Assembly (NCBI RefSeq): GCF_042684865.1
Contig: NZ_JBHUML010000002.1
Span: 1,736,001-1,800,000, forward strand
Origin: Salibacterium lacus
Lineage (GTDB): Bacteria; Bacillota; Bacilli; Bacillales; Marinococcaceae
Reading direction: 5' to 3'
DNA: 64,000 bases
This document shows, piece by piece, positions 50,799-59,240 of the stretch. The translations under genes were made by a program, and so were the position numbers. The first letter of the stretch is position 1; each line of letters begins with the position of its first letter. The notes under the pieces were generated by a model. The model was not told the origin of the DNA, made no database searches, and was given only the letters and a program-made list of their open reading frames with translations.

Positions 50799-52145
50799 CT
50801 AAAACACGTATTGAATAAGCAGCGCGAGCGCCGTCCCGCCACTGCTGAATAACAGGGCGGCAGGAAGATTCCAGAGCGAGATGCGGTATGGATTCTGGTG
50901 AAGAAGCATACCGGTCAGCGAGACGGTGATATTAAATGGTCCTGCCATGACCGTGGACAATCCGGACGTAATCAGAACCACCGCTGCCCCGGCCGGCGCG
51001 ATATCTCCAAGCAGCGGCTGCAGCATCTCCCCGGCCAGGGTTATGGTAACAATCGGATGAAAACCTATCATCGCAAGCGCCAGAAACATAACCTGAATGG
51101 ATACGAATAATAGTACCGGACTATTCTCCAGAAATAAAAACGGGTACTGCAGCCAATTCATCCACACCGTTTCCTCGAGCACACTGATGAAAAAACCGAC
51201 GGATAAAAACAGCACAATGTAATTCTGCATAGACGATGTCCGGTTTTTCCAGTTTCTCCCGGCATAGAGCATAAAGGAGCGTATTCTCCCTATGACAAGC
51301 GCCCACCCAAAAGAAAAAGGAACAATCACGAGCGCAACGGTTTCAAGAAAGGATACCGGCATCAGCCGCTGCAGGAGAACCACAGATGCAATAAATAAGA
51401 TCAAAAAGAAGGACAACCCCGCAATTTTGCGGTACACCTTATTCATGTCCACAGGGCGGGTTTCGATGGACGTTTTAATATGCCGGTATTTCCGTCCGCT
51501 GAACAGCGTGATCAACAAGAACACAGCGGCAAAGAGGAGCAGAAGCGGCAGCAGCTCCAGATATCCAGCCCCTGTTATGTCCACCGATATGGCAACAAGC
51601 AGCTCCATCGGGCTCCACACAAGACACAACGCGTAGCCGCGCAGCATGGCCGAGCTGATAAAGTGGGCAGATAGCCGGGTCCTCTGTTCACGCAGATTGC
51701 GTCGTAGGACATGAACCACGAGCGGGAGTGTGCTGACATTCAAAAATGTGCCGATTAAGAAGGATACTCCTGCCGCACGCCGGTACAACTGACCAAGGTG
51801 AGTGACGTTTGTTTTCAATAATTTATTAACTTTTTGGTCATAACGGCCGACCACGATCACACTGTTAATAAAGGGCAGTACATAAAATACCATTATCAGC
51901 ATAACCATGGACGTCATATAGTACGGAAATTCACGCACCGGGAGTCCTTCCGCCCAGGAAGCCGCAAGTGCTGTGACGAGAAATACCGCAGCCGTTCCTT
52001 TGTACAGGCGCCCCGCCTTTGGAAAAGAAACGACAACAGACCCTGCGGCAGCCAGGCCTGTCAGATAGGACAGCCATTCTGCATCTGTGAAAAGGGAAAC
52101 AGCGTAAGACCCGACCAGTACGCTGTATAACAATATATACATCAT
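50799..52145 (-). CDS. Polytopic membrane transporter of unassigned family (KDG locus)
   Basis: A 448-residue very hydrophobic protein with about 12 membrane segments in two halves separated by a basic loop (about residues 205-240, GRKYRHIKTSIETRP). GFHPIVTITLAGEMLQPLLG and LSTVMAGPFNITVSLTGMLL resemble re-entrant loops of ion-transporter superfamily permeases (the group including gluconate, DASS and TRAP-M carriers), but I cannot name a family. Placement with KDG enzymes suggests uptake of KDG or a hexuronate/aldonate. AAAGGA precedes the ATG. A hairpin at 52183-52216 separates it from kdgA. Confidence 0.65.
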   Translation of the reverse strand: MMYILLYSVLVGSYAVSLFTDAEWLSYLTGLAAAGSVVVSFPKAGRLYKGTAAVFLVTALAASWAEGLPVREFPYYMTSMVMLIMVFYVLPFINSVIVVGRYDQKVNKLLKTNVTHLGQLYRRAAGVSFLIGTFLNVSTLPLVVHVLRRNLREQRTRLSAHFISSAMLRGYALCLVWSPMELLVAISVDITGAGYLELLPLLLLFAAVFLLITLFSGRKYRHIKTSIETRPVDMNKVYRKIAGLSFFLILFIASVVLLQRLMPVSFLETVALVIVPFSFGWALVIGRIRSFMLYAGRNWKNRTSSMQNYIVLFLSVGFFISVLEETVWMNWLQYPFLFLENSPVLLFVSIQVMFLALAMIGFHPIVTITLAGEMLQPLLGDIAPAGAAVVLITSGLSTVMAGPFNITVSLTGMLLHQNPYRISLWNLPAALLFSSGGTALALLIQYVF

Positions 52146-52174
52146 AGCAAACGTTCCTTTAAAACCAGAGCTTA

Positions 52175-52216
52175 AAAAACAAAGCAGCGCGTCCTCCTTT
52201 TTCGAAAACGCCCTGC
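52175..52216 (-). terminator. Hairpin between kdgA and the permease gene
   Basis: On the minus strand AGCAGGGCG and CGCGCTGCT (imperfect) enclose about 17 bases and are followed by TTTGTTTTTTAAG. It could reduce transcription from kdgKA into the permease-iclR pair. Confidence 0.6.
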
Positions 52217-52229
52217 TGTATTTTCCGGC

Positions 52230-52868
52230 TTATTTTACGGCTTGATGGAAGGCGTCGGTGAAAGCCTGGGCCCGTTTGGTGAGAGCCGCTTTTTCCCCGC
52301 TGTTCCAAGGATTCTTCGTATTAACAAGAGCACTTCCCACTCCGACGGCAACAGCTCCCTGATCCATGTAATCCTTCAGGTTTTCCGTGGTGATCCCGCC
52401 GGTCGGCATCAATGGAATATGAGGAAGGGGCCCCTTGATGTCTTTCAGGTAGGACGGGCCGAACTGGTTGGCCGGAAAGACTTTAATAACGTCTGCCCCG
52501 TTTTCATAGGCATTCAGTATTTCCGTCGGGGTCATGGCACCCGGAATGCTGATCACCCCGTACCGCTTGGACATCCGGATCGTTTCCGGATTCACGGTAG
52601 GGGAAAAGATGAACTGGGCTCCTGCCATAATCGCCGAACGTGCCGTCTCAGGGTCGAGTACCGTGCCGGCTCCTGTAATTAATTCATTTCCATAGGATTT
52701 GCGCAGCTTCTCAATAGCAGCCAGTACGTTCGGTGTTTCCATCGTGATCTCAAGCGTCCGCACGCCGCCTGCCAGAAGCGCTTCCGCCATATCTTCAATA
52801 TTGTCCGGGTCTGCTCCACGGATGATCGCCACAACGCCGTTTTCTTTAATGTCCTGAATAGATGTCAT
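52230..52868 (-). CDS. kdgA: 2-keto-3-deoxy-6-phosphogluconate aldolase
   Basis: A 212-residue class I aldolase cleaving KDPG to pyruvate and glyceraldehyde-3-phosphate. VVAIIRGADP with the phosphate-binding Arg, LEITMETPN with the catalytic Glu, and the Schiff-base Lys in ADVIKVFPANQFGPSYL are all intact. ATG 52868 is preceded by AAGGAGGATACGG and lies 13 bp after kdgK. The phosphate-activated product of KdgK is its substrate. Confidence 0.93.
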   Translation of the reverse strand: MTSIQDIKENGVVAIIRGADPDNIEDMAEALLAGGVRTLEITMETPNVLAAIEKLRKSYGNELITGAGTVLDPETARSAIMAGAQFIFSPTVNPETIRMSKRYGVISIPGAMTPTEILNAYENGADVIKVFPANQFGPSYLKDIKGPLPHIPLMPTGGITTENLKDYMDQGAVAVGVGSALVNTKNPWNSGEKAALTKRAQAFTDAFHQAVK

Positions 52869-52881
52869 ATCCGTATCCTCC

Positions 52882-53838
52882 TTAACGCCGCACATCTTCT
52901 GTGCCGCTGTCTTTGTTCACTAATGCTTCCACATCTTCGCGTTCCGGCAGGCCTTCCACGTCCCCTTCGGCCTGGGTGACAAGCGCACCCACCGCATTAC
53001 CGCGGCGTACGGCGTCTCCCGGGGAAAGCCGGTCGAGCAGACCGGAGAGATAACCGGCGGCGAAGCCATCACCCGCTCCGACCGGATCAACGACTGTCTC
53101 CACATCAAAAGCCGGAATAAATTCCGATCCGTTCTTATTGAAATAATACGTTCCTTTGCTGCCGGCTTTCAGTACCACTTCAGCAGCTCCCTGCTGTAAA
53201 AAGAGACGTCCGAGTTCGTCGGGATCTTCGGTGCCGAATAGAAAAGCGCCCTCATCAATTCCCGGCATGATAATATCCGCCTGCGATGCGATATCAAGCA
53301 GGGTGCGGCGCGCTTCTTCTTCGCTCCATAAAGAGCGGCGCAGGTTGGGATCGAAGACAACGACGGCACCGTGCTGTTTCGCCATTCTGACGGCCTCCGG
53401 CAGCATATCCCGGCAGCTGCTGCTCAGCGCCGGTGTGATGCCGCTGATATGTAAGTAATCCGCCTGTTTTATATACTCTTCCTCGAGGTCAGCTGTACTC
53501 AGGCGGCTTGCTGCCGAGCCTTTCCGGTAATACTGCACCCGTATATCCCCGGCTTTTCGGAATTCCTTGAAATACAGGCCTGTCGGGGCTTCTGTATCGA
53601 ATGTAACGCAGTCGGTATTCACTCCTTCGCCCCGGATAAAGTGAAGCATCGCTTTCCCAAGTTCATCGTCGCCGACACGGCTGATCCAGCCCGCCTGATG
53701 ACCAAGCCTTGCCAGCCCTATGGCCATATTTGATTCCGCTCCTCCGAATTTCCGGGAATAGGAATGAGCGTACCTCATTAACCCGTTTTGATCCGGGGTG
53801 AACAGAGCCATCGTCTCCCCTATCGTTACAACATTCAT
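52882..53838 (-). CDS. kdgK: 2-keto-3-deoxygluconate kinase
   Basis: A 318-residue PfkB-family kinase phosphorylating KDG to KDPG. It shows GGAESNMAIGLARLG near the N-terminus, LHISGITPALS, VVFDPNLRRSLWS, and the PfkB C-terminal signature DPVGAGDGFAAGYLSGLL with the catalytic Asp. First gene of the operon, with GGAGGTGCGGG before ATG 53838 and a good promoter upstream. Confidence 0.92.
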   Translation of the reverse strand: MNVVTIGETMALFTPDQNGLMRYAHSYSRKFGGAESNMAIGLARLGHQAGWISRVGDDELGKAMLHFIRGEGVNTDCVTFDTEAPTGLYFKEFRKAGDIRVQYYRKGSAASRLSTADLEEEYIKQADYLHISGITPALSSSCRDMLPEAVRMAKQHGAVVVFDPNLRRSLWSEEEARRTLLDIASQADIIMPGIDEGAFLFGTEDPDELGRLFLQQGAAEVVLKAGSKGTYYFNKNGSEFIPAFDVETVVDPVGAGDGFAAGYLSGLLDRLSPGDAVRRGNAVGALVTQAEGDVEGLPEREDVEALVNKDSGTEDVRR

Positions 53839-53868
53839 TCCCGCACCTCCGTTTGTTTTATAATATAA

Positions 53869-53922
53869 AACATCGTTCTGTTATGATAATTCTATCGTAT
53901 ACCACCGCAAAAGAATCGTCAA
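53869..53922 (-). promoter_or_regulatory. kdgK promoter and candidate KdgR operator
   Basis: Minus strand: TTGACG (53917-53922) and TACGAT (53894-53899), 17 bp apart. Between the -10 box and the gene lies an inverted pair AACA/TGTT spaced by six bases (53869-53882), a plausible site for the IclR-type repressor. The promoter is well supported; the operator is tentative. Confidence 0.7.
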
Positions 53923-53944
53923 TTTCTATACAAAAGAACTCCCC

Positions 53945-54523
53945 CTAATGGGAGCTCTCTTCATCCGGCATGTGCGCGGGATACCAGTCCCAGCCGAGCT
54001 TGAGCAGATGCACGATTTCATCGGCAGCCGCTTCTTCGCTTTTTCCGTCTGTGTCAATCTCTAATGTGTTCAAGGAATAGATCTGCTTCCGCTCATAGAA
54101 CAGAGTTTCCATTTCCTCCATCGTTTTATTCAGCAGAACAGGGCGGTTCTCCTGAATGAGGGGGAGACGTTCTTTCCATGTCTCAAAGCTTAGGTTTAAC
54201 AGTATCACAATACCGTATTTCATACAGACTTCTCTTATTTCAGACTGGCTGTATGCTCCTCCGCCAAGGGCCAGAATCTTCAACCGTTCTTTTTCACAAA
54301 GGTGGACCGTTGCTTCCTTTTCCATTTCCCGAAACATTTCTTCTCCTTTTTCACGGAAAATATCCGGAACACTCATGCCCTGCTGCTTTTCAATATATGT
54401 ATCAACATCGATAAAATCCCTGTACAATTTTTTTGACATCAGGTTTCCGATCGTGGATTTACCTGACCCCATAAATCCTATTAAAATAATATTTCTTTCC
54501 CGTAAAGCCGGCAGCTGTTCCAT
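53945..54523 (-). CDS. aroK: Shikimate kinase
   Basis: A 192-residue P-loop kinase that phosphorylates shikimate in aromatic amino acid synthesis. Walker A is GFMGSGKSTIG (residues 16-26), the Asp pair is FIDVDTYIE, substrate-binding LALGGGAY and the lid arginine in ENRPVL are present. It follows aroD on the same strand with a 32-bp gap, so the two steps flanking shikimate formation are probably co-expressed; shikimate dehydrogenase is not in this window. Confidence 0.9.
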   Translation of the reverse strand: MEQLPALRERNIILIGFMGSGKSTIGNLMSKKLYRDFIDVDTYIEKQQGMSVPDIFREKGEEMFREMEKEATVHLCEKERLKILALGGGAYSQSEIREVCMKYGIVILLNLSFETWKERLPLIQENRPVLLNKTMEEMETLFYERKQIYSLNTLEIDTDGKSEEAAADEIVHLLKLGWDWYPAHMPDEESSH

Positions 54524-54555
54524 TTTCCTCCCCGCTTTCTATCATCATTTATCCA

Positions 54556-55314
54556 TTATATCAAGTACGTTTCCAGCTCTCTCATGACTTCAATCGGTAT
54601 CTGGCCGGGCGCGGAACTGTTCCCTCCCACTGCAAATGCGAACAGGGAACCGAACTGCCATCCGGCTATCCTTGAGACGGCTCCCAGCTTCCCCATCGAC
54701 ATCGTAATGACAGGAATGTTCAGCTGTGCTTCTGCGTCACGTGTTACCTTCAGAAGGGACAGCACATCATCCATCGTTTCAGGCATCACAGCAAGCTTGG
54801 CAGCATCCGCCCCGGCCTGTTCCATTTCTCTCAGCTGATTCATCATGTCCTCTTCGGAGGGGGTGGCAGAAAAATCGTGATAGGAAACAATAAAAACCAC
54901 ACCATTTTCTCTGCAGATCGTTTGAACTTCCTTCCGTTCCGCTTCGTCATGCTGCAGTTCATAATCCAGCATATCCACGTATCCGCTGGAACACAACTGT
55001 TGATACAACTCGATTTTGTCCTGTTCTTCCATATATGATTTCTGTCCGCCCTCCTTTTCAGAACGGATGGTGAATAGAAGAGGAATCCCCTGCAGCGCTG
55101 TCTGCAGACGCGAAGCGGTGTGCACCACCTGCTTTGGATCAGAAAGACTTTCATAAAAGTCTGCCCTCCATTCCAGGAGATCCGGCTTTTTCTCCTGCGC
55201 AGATGCTGCTTCTTCCAAGAGCCCGGTTTCTGTTCTCCCTGTCAGTGGCAGGCAGAGAGAAGGTTGCCCGGTTAAAAACGTGCGGGTGCTGGTTTGAATT
55301 TCTTTTGCCTGCAT
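54556..55314 (-). CDS. aroD: Type I 3-dehydroquinate dehydratase
   Basis: A 252-residue class I enzyme forming 3-dehydroshikimate. The catalytic His is in VSYHDFSATP and the Schiff-base Lys in AGADAAKLAVMPE; LLEWRADFYE near the N-terminus binds substrate. The C-terminal GGNSSAPGQIPIEVM is typical. ATG 55314 is taken because GGAGGTTGAG is just upstream; a longer frame to 55344 is less likely. It precedes aroK. Confidence 0.92.
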   Translation of the reverse strand: MQAKEIQTSTRTFLTGQPSLCLPLTGRTETGLLEEAASAQEKKPDLLEWRADFYESLSDPKQVVHTASRLQTALQGIPLLFTIRSEKEGGQKSYMEEQDKIELYQQLCSSGYVDMLDYELQHDEAERKEVQTICRENGVVFIVSYHDFSATPSEEDMMNQLREMEQAGADAAKLAVMPETMDDVLSLLKVTRDAEAQLNIPVITMSMGKLGAVSRIAGWQFGSLFAFAVGGNSSAPGQIPIEVMRELETYLI

Positions 55315-55435
55315 CTCAACCTCCTGATCTATTTTTATCCCCATACCTAAAAATTTCGTCGATATATGTTACATTTCTTGTGAAATATAAGCTATAATAG
55401 AACTATTATACTACATTTACTACTCTGAATGGCAG

Positions 55436-57420
55436 GTGTGCACTTTGGCAAAAGGGGAGTATGTTAACGCAAACCGGTTAGAAAAATCTCCGCTGCTTGT
55501 TTTTCTGATGGTTTTTCTGTTCACAACAGTCGGATGTCTCTTATTCATATTCGTGCCGCCCGCTGCAGAACCAGGTCTGCTTTTCACCCTTATAGGATCC
55601 TTTGTTTTATTTGGCGGAGTCCATTTATACCTGCCATGGAATGGGAACTATTATATTTCGCTTGCTCCTGTCATTTTCTTTGGTTCTTATTTCGCCGCAG
55701 GACCGCCGCGGCTTATTTTGTGCTGGCTGTAAGCTCTATCGTATTAAGCATATGGTTTCACCGCAAATCCTTTGCGCTTCTGGGCTTGATACGGATGAAT
55801 ATCATGCTTTCATTAAGCACACCCCTGCTCATGGTGTTTCAGCACTACAGCATGGCCCTGTCTTTTGACAACCCTTCTAGTCTTATCATAACAGCTTTTC
55901 ATTTGATTCTCACCACTACTATATGCCTGGCTGTATTTTTACTCTGGCAAAAATTTTATTCCAAAACAAGAGTGACCATATCGATAGTATGGATAAGCAC
56001 CGGTATCATCGTATTTCTCCCCAGCTTTGTAACCGCTATGATTTTATTTCATGCAGCACTCGGCTGGATGGGAGTGCTGTTCTTTGACATTCTTCTTTTT
56101 CTCGTTAACCTGTTTTTACAGATTCAATACCGGATATACAGCGAATATTATGAAGCAGCCTACTATGACAATCTAACCGGACTTCCCAACGCCCGTAGTT
56201 TCGAAAAACATCAAAAGGACAGAACAATCTGCAGTCCCGGATATTATTTATTTCTTATTAACATAGACGATTTCAAGCGGATTAACAGCTTTTTCGGTAA
56301 TGAGGGGGCTTCCTATATTTTAGTATCCTATGCCAACCGGCTTCTGTCACTGTGCGGACCCGGCGGAAAGGTGTACCGTATGAATGGGGATGAATTTGCT
56401 CTATTAGCGCCTCCTGGTACGTATAAGGATCTTAAGGAGGAGATTCCGGCTGATGTCGAGGAACCCTTTTTGTACCATCATGAACCTGTTTACCTGGAAA
56501 TCAGCATTGGTGTGAGCGCACAGACAGTCACGGCGGAAAAACAGCCTGCGCAGCTGTTGCAGGAAGCGGATCTCGCCATGCAGAAAGCAAAAGAAACCGC
56601 GGGCACCGCGCTTCACTTCTATAATAAAGCGTTGGCCGATGCTTCTTTGAATGAAGTTAAACTGCGTCAGGATCTTCATCACGCACTGGATTCAGAAGAA
56701 ATGTACCTGATTTTTCAACCGCAGCTGTTTCTGACAAATGGCAGGATATATGGTTTTGAAGCTCTCCTTCGGTGGGAGCACCCGAAACAGGGCTATATTT
56801 CTCCAGGCCGCTTTATCCCGGCTGCTGAGGATTCAAGCATGATTCACCCAATCGGCCGCTGGGTTTTCAAAGAGACATGCCGCCTCTTAAAAGAAAGACA
56901 GGACCAGGGAGAGACCATGTACGGCGTTAGTGTGAATGTATCGTTTCGTCAATTTCATGACCCGGGCTTTGGACCATATGTTAGTCATACGCTGACCTAT
57001 TACGGCATTGATCCAGGCCTGATCACACTCGAACTGACAGAGTCTGCGACCATCGACAACCTTCATGATCTTGTCCCGACCCTGACCAGATGGAAGGAGG
57101 CCGGCATCAAACTGGCGCTGGATGACTTTGGTTCGGGCTATTCTTCGATGAATTATATCGGAACGCTCCCGTTTGATTTGATTAAGATTGACCGTTCCTT
57201 TATTCAGGACCTTCCTGCCTCCTACTCCAAAGGATCCATCGTGCGGGCAGTACTGGGCCTTGCTCACGACCTGGATATGACAGTCGTTGCTGAGGGCGTG
57301 GAAACAGAGGAACAATGGGACTGGCTCCGTGCTCACTCCTGTGATGCCGCCCAGGGCTTTCTCATTGGAAAAGGCAGTCCTTCCATCAACGCCTGTATAC
57401 AGGAAGCCTTTTCTTCCTGA
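55436..57420 (+). pseudogene. GGDEF-EAL signalling protein gene with a frameshift in the membrane domain
   Basis: The first frame (GTG 55436 or TTG 55445, after GGCAGG) encodes two membrane helices up to YFAAGP; the protein then continues one frame over as AAAYFVLAVSSIVL, so a frameshift lies near 55698-55710 in GACCGCCGCGG. The rest is intact to 57420: more membrane helices, a GGDEF domain whose signature is NGDEF, and a complete EAL domain (FEALLRWEHP, LTES, LDDFGSGYSS, AEGVET). The cyclase motif is degenerate while the phosphodiesterase looks active. Whether this is a real lesion or a sequencing error cannot be told. Confidence 0.78.
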
Positions 57421-57507
57421 AAACGAATCGTTTTTTCCGCGTTTATGCTTGATGATGCCGGGGAAAAATATTTACACCGAATACGATTAATAGAAAGGAG
57501 CATACCA

Positions 57508-57633
57508 ATGAGTCTGAAAAAGAAACTCTTCAGTACCGCCAAAGAGTATTTAAAAGACGAGAAAAACCGGGAAAAAGCAAAGCAGATGGCCAACACTGCT
57601 GTAAATAAAGCAAAGCAGATGAAGAAAAAATAA
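57508..57633 (+). CDS. Small lysine-rich protein
   Basis: A 41-residue, strongly basic, helical peptide (MSLKKKLFSTAKEYLKDEKN ... KAKQMKKK). AAAGGAG is well placed before ATG 57508. About a third of the residues are lysine. Function unknown; nucleic-acid or membrane-surface binding is possible. It stands alone between the EAL gene and the thiamine riboswitch. Confidence 0.65.
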   Translation: MSLKKKLFSTAKEYLKDEKNREKAKQMANTAVNKAKQMKKK

Positions 57634-57666
57634 GCCTGTCTCCCGTATGTATTTCACAAAACTATT

Positions 57667-57695
57667 TTGACAATACATCATCTTCATGATACGTT
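57667..57695 (+). promoter_or_regulatory. SigmaA promoter of the thiamine operon
   Basis: TTGACA (57667-57672) and TACGTT (57690-57695) are separated by 17 bp, about 25 bp before the riboswitch. Confidence 0.7.
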
Positions 57696-57719
57696 AAAAG
57701 CAATCGCATACAAAGAGGC

Positions 57720-57812
57720 CGCTGGGGGCGCTGTAAAGCTGAGATAAGGAATGCCGTATTCCTTGGTCCCTTAGAACCTGCTCTGGTTAGCACCAGCGAA
57801 GGGAAGTGGAGC
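57720..57812 (+). promoter_or_regulatory. TPP riboswitch (THI element)
   Basis: The conserved parts occur in order: GGGGGCGCTG, CTGAGAT, a variable P3 hairpin (AAGGAATGCCGTATTCCTT), CCCTTAGAACCTG, CTGGTTAGCACCAG and CGAAGGGA. This is the thiamine pyrophosphate aptamer. With the terminator at 57880 it should shut off tenA-ykoEDC when TPP is plentiful. Confidence 0.93.
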
Positions 57813-57879
57813 CGGCATATCTGTCTGTGGATGAAAGACGGTCTTTGCGCCGTCTCAACCATAATATCTCCTACCAAGC

Positions 57880-57911
57880 AGAGCCGCTCCATTTCCGGAG
57901 TGGCTCTTTTT
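57880..57911 (+). terminator. Riboswitch expression-platform terminator
   Basis: AGAGCCGCTCC pairs with GGAGTGGCTCT (one mismatch or wobble) followed by TTTTT, between the TPP aptamer and tenA. Confidence 0.88.
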
Positions 57912-57942
57912 ATGTGAAAAATCACAGAAAGGCAGGAGTTGA

Positions 57943-58644
57943 ATGATGAGATTTTCAGAGAAATTGAGACAGAACACGGATCATATTTTTGAGGCCTGCT
58001 ATGACCACCCGTTCATTCAGGGTATCGGCAAAGGACACCTGGAAAAGGAGCAGCTCATCCATTATGTGAAGCAGGACTATGAATATTTGAATGCCATGAT
58101 TCAGGCACGCGCCCTCGCCATAGCCAAAAGCAGAACCCGGGAGGAAATGGAATTATTCCATTCCGGAATCGGATTTATTTTAAACAGTGAAATTCACCCC
58201 CACCACAATTTGTGTGACCAGGCCGGGGTCGGATACGATGAACTGCACGGATATCCGCTCGCTCCCACCGCCCAACACTATGCTAAACATATGCTTCACA
58301 CAGCCTACGAGGGCAATATCGGGGATATCATCGCAGCTACCCTGCCATGCCCGTGGATTTATCTGGATGTCGGCCGCCGGCTTATTGAGGACTATCAACC
58401 GGATGAAACCCACCCTTTCTACGACTGGATTACATTTTACGGACAGCAGGAAGAACCCCGCATGCAGGAATACCTGGATAAACTCGATCAGATGGCAGAA
58501 ACCGCATCCGACGAGGAAGTAAAACGCTGGGAAGAGCACTTCCTGGACGGCTGCCAGCTGGAATATATGTTTTTTGATATGGCTTATAAAGCCCATGACT
58601 GGCCGTTTGCCGAAGATAAAAAACCGGGGCATGCAGCCCAATGA
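57943..58644 (+). CDS. tenA: TenA-family aminopyrimidine aminohydrolase (thiaminase II)
   Basis: A 233-residue helical enzyme that hydrolyses amino-HMP (from damaged thiamine) to HMP for thiamine salvage. The catalytic Cys is in ATLPCPWIYLDVG; YVKQDYEYL supplies the active-site Asp and Tyr, and LEYMFFDMAY the conserved Glu. It is the first gene under the TPP riboswitch and overlaps ykoE by 4 bp, consistent with importing and processing a thiamine precursor. Confidence 0.92.
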   Translation: MMRFSEKLRQNTDHIFEACYDHPFIQGIGKGHLEKEQLIHYVKQDYEYLNAMIQARALAIAKSRTREEMELFHSGIGFILNSEIHPHHNLCDQAGVGYDELHGYPLAPTAQHYAKHMLHTAYEGNIGDIIAATLPCPWIYLDVGRRLIEDYQPDETHPFYDWITFYGQQEEPRMQEYLDKLDQMAETASDEEVKRWEEHFLDGCQLEYMFFDMAYKAHDWPFAEDKKPGHAAQ

Positions 58645-59240
58645 GACAGAACCATACAATGAATCTCCGCGAAATCGTGGTGATGGCGTTTATTTCTGCT
58701 GTCTTCGGGGTCCTTTATTTAGTCTGGATATTTCTCGGACAGCTTGTGACAGGCATCCTGGGTCCGGTAGGCGGCGGCTTGATGGCGGGCTTTTGGATTA
58801 TGGCCCCCATTGTCTGTGCCCTGATCATTCAAAAACCCGGGGTGGCCCTGTTTGCTGAGCTTATCGCAGCCGGCACCGAAATTATGGTTGGATCGGTCAA
58901 CGCCGGATCGGTGCTGATCCTCGGTTTCACCCAGGGACTTGGCGCAGAGCTTGTGTTTGCTGTGTTCCGGTACCGCAGTTTCAAGCTGCCTGTGCTGATG
59001 CTTGCAGGAATGGCCGGTACAGCCGCCAGTTTTCTGACCGAGTTTGCCATGTTCGGATACAGTCAGTTTGCAGCAGGCGTCGTCTGGTTCATGCTTGGTA
59101 CAATGCTGCTGAGCGGTCTGCTGCTTGCCGGCTGGGGAAGCCATTACCTGACGTGGGCACTGGTGCGGACCGGTGTTCTTCATAACTTTGCCATCGGCCG
59201 CAGCATCCGCCAAAGGAAACAGGAGAGGGGGGCATCATAA
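58641..59240 (+). CDS. ykoE: ECF transporter S component for thiamine precursor
   Basis: A 199-residue membrane protein with five to six hydrophobic helices matching YkoE, the substrate-binding S component of the HMP/thiamine ECF transporter (opening LREIVVMAFISAVFGVLYLV; ELIAAGTEIMVGS). It overlaps tenA (ATGA) and the next gene (TAATG). The basic C-terminal tail is short. Confidence 0.9.
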   Translation: MRQNHTMNLREIVVMAFISAVFGVLYLVWIFLGQLVTGILGPVGGGLMAGFWIMAPIVCALIIQKPGVALFAELIAAGTEIMVGSVNAGSVLILGFTQGLGAELVFAVFRYRSFKLPVLMLAGMAGTAASFLTEFAMFGYSQFAAGVVWFMLGTMLLSGLLLAGWGSHYLTWALVRTGVLHNFAIGRSIRQRKQERGAS

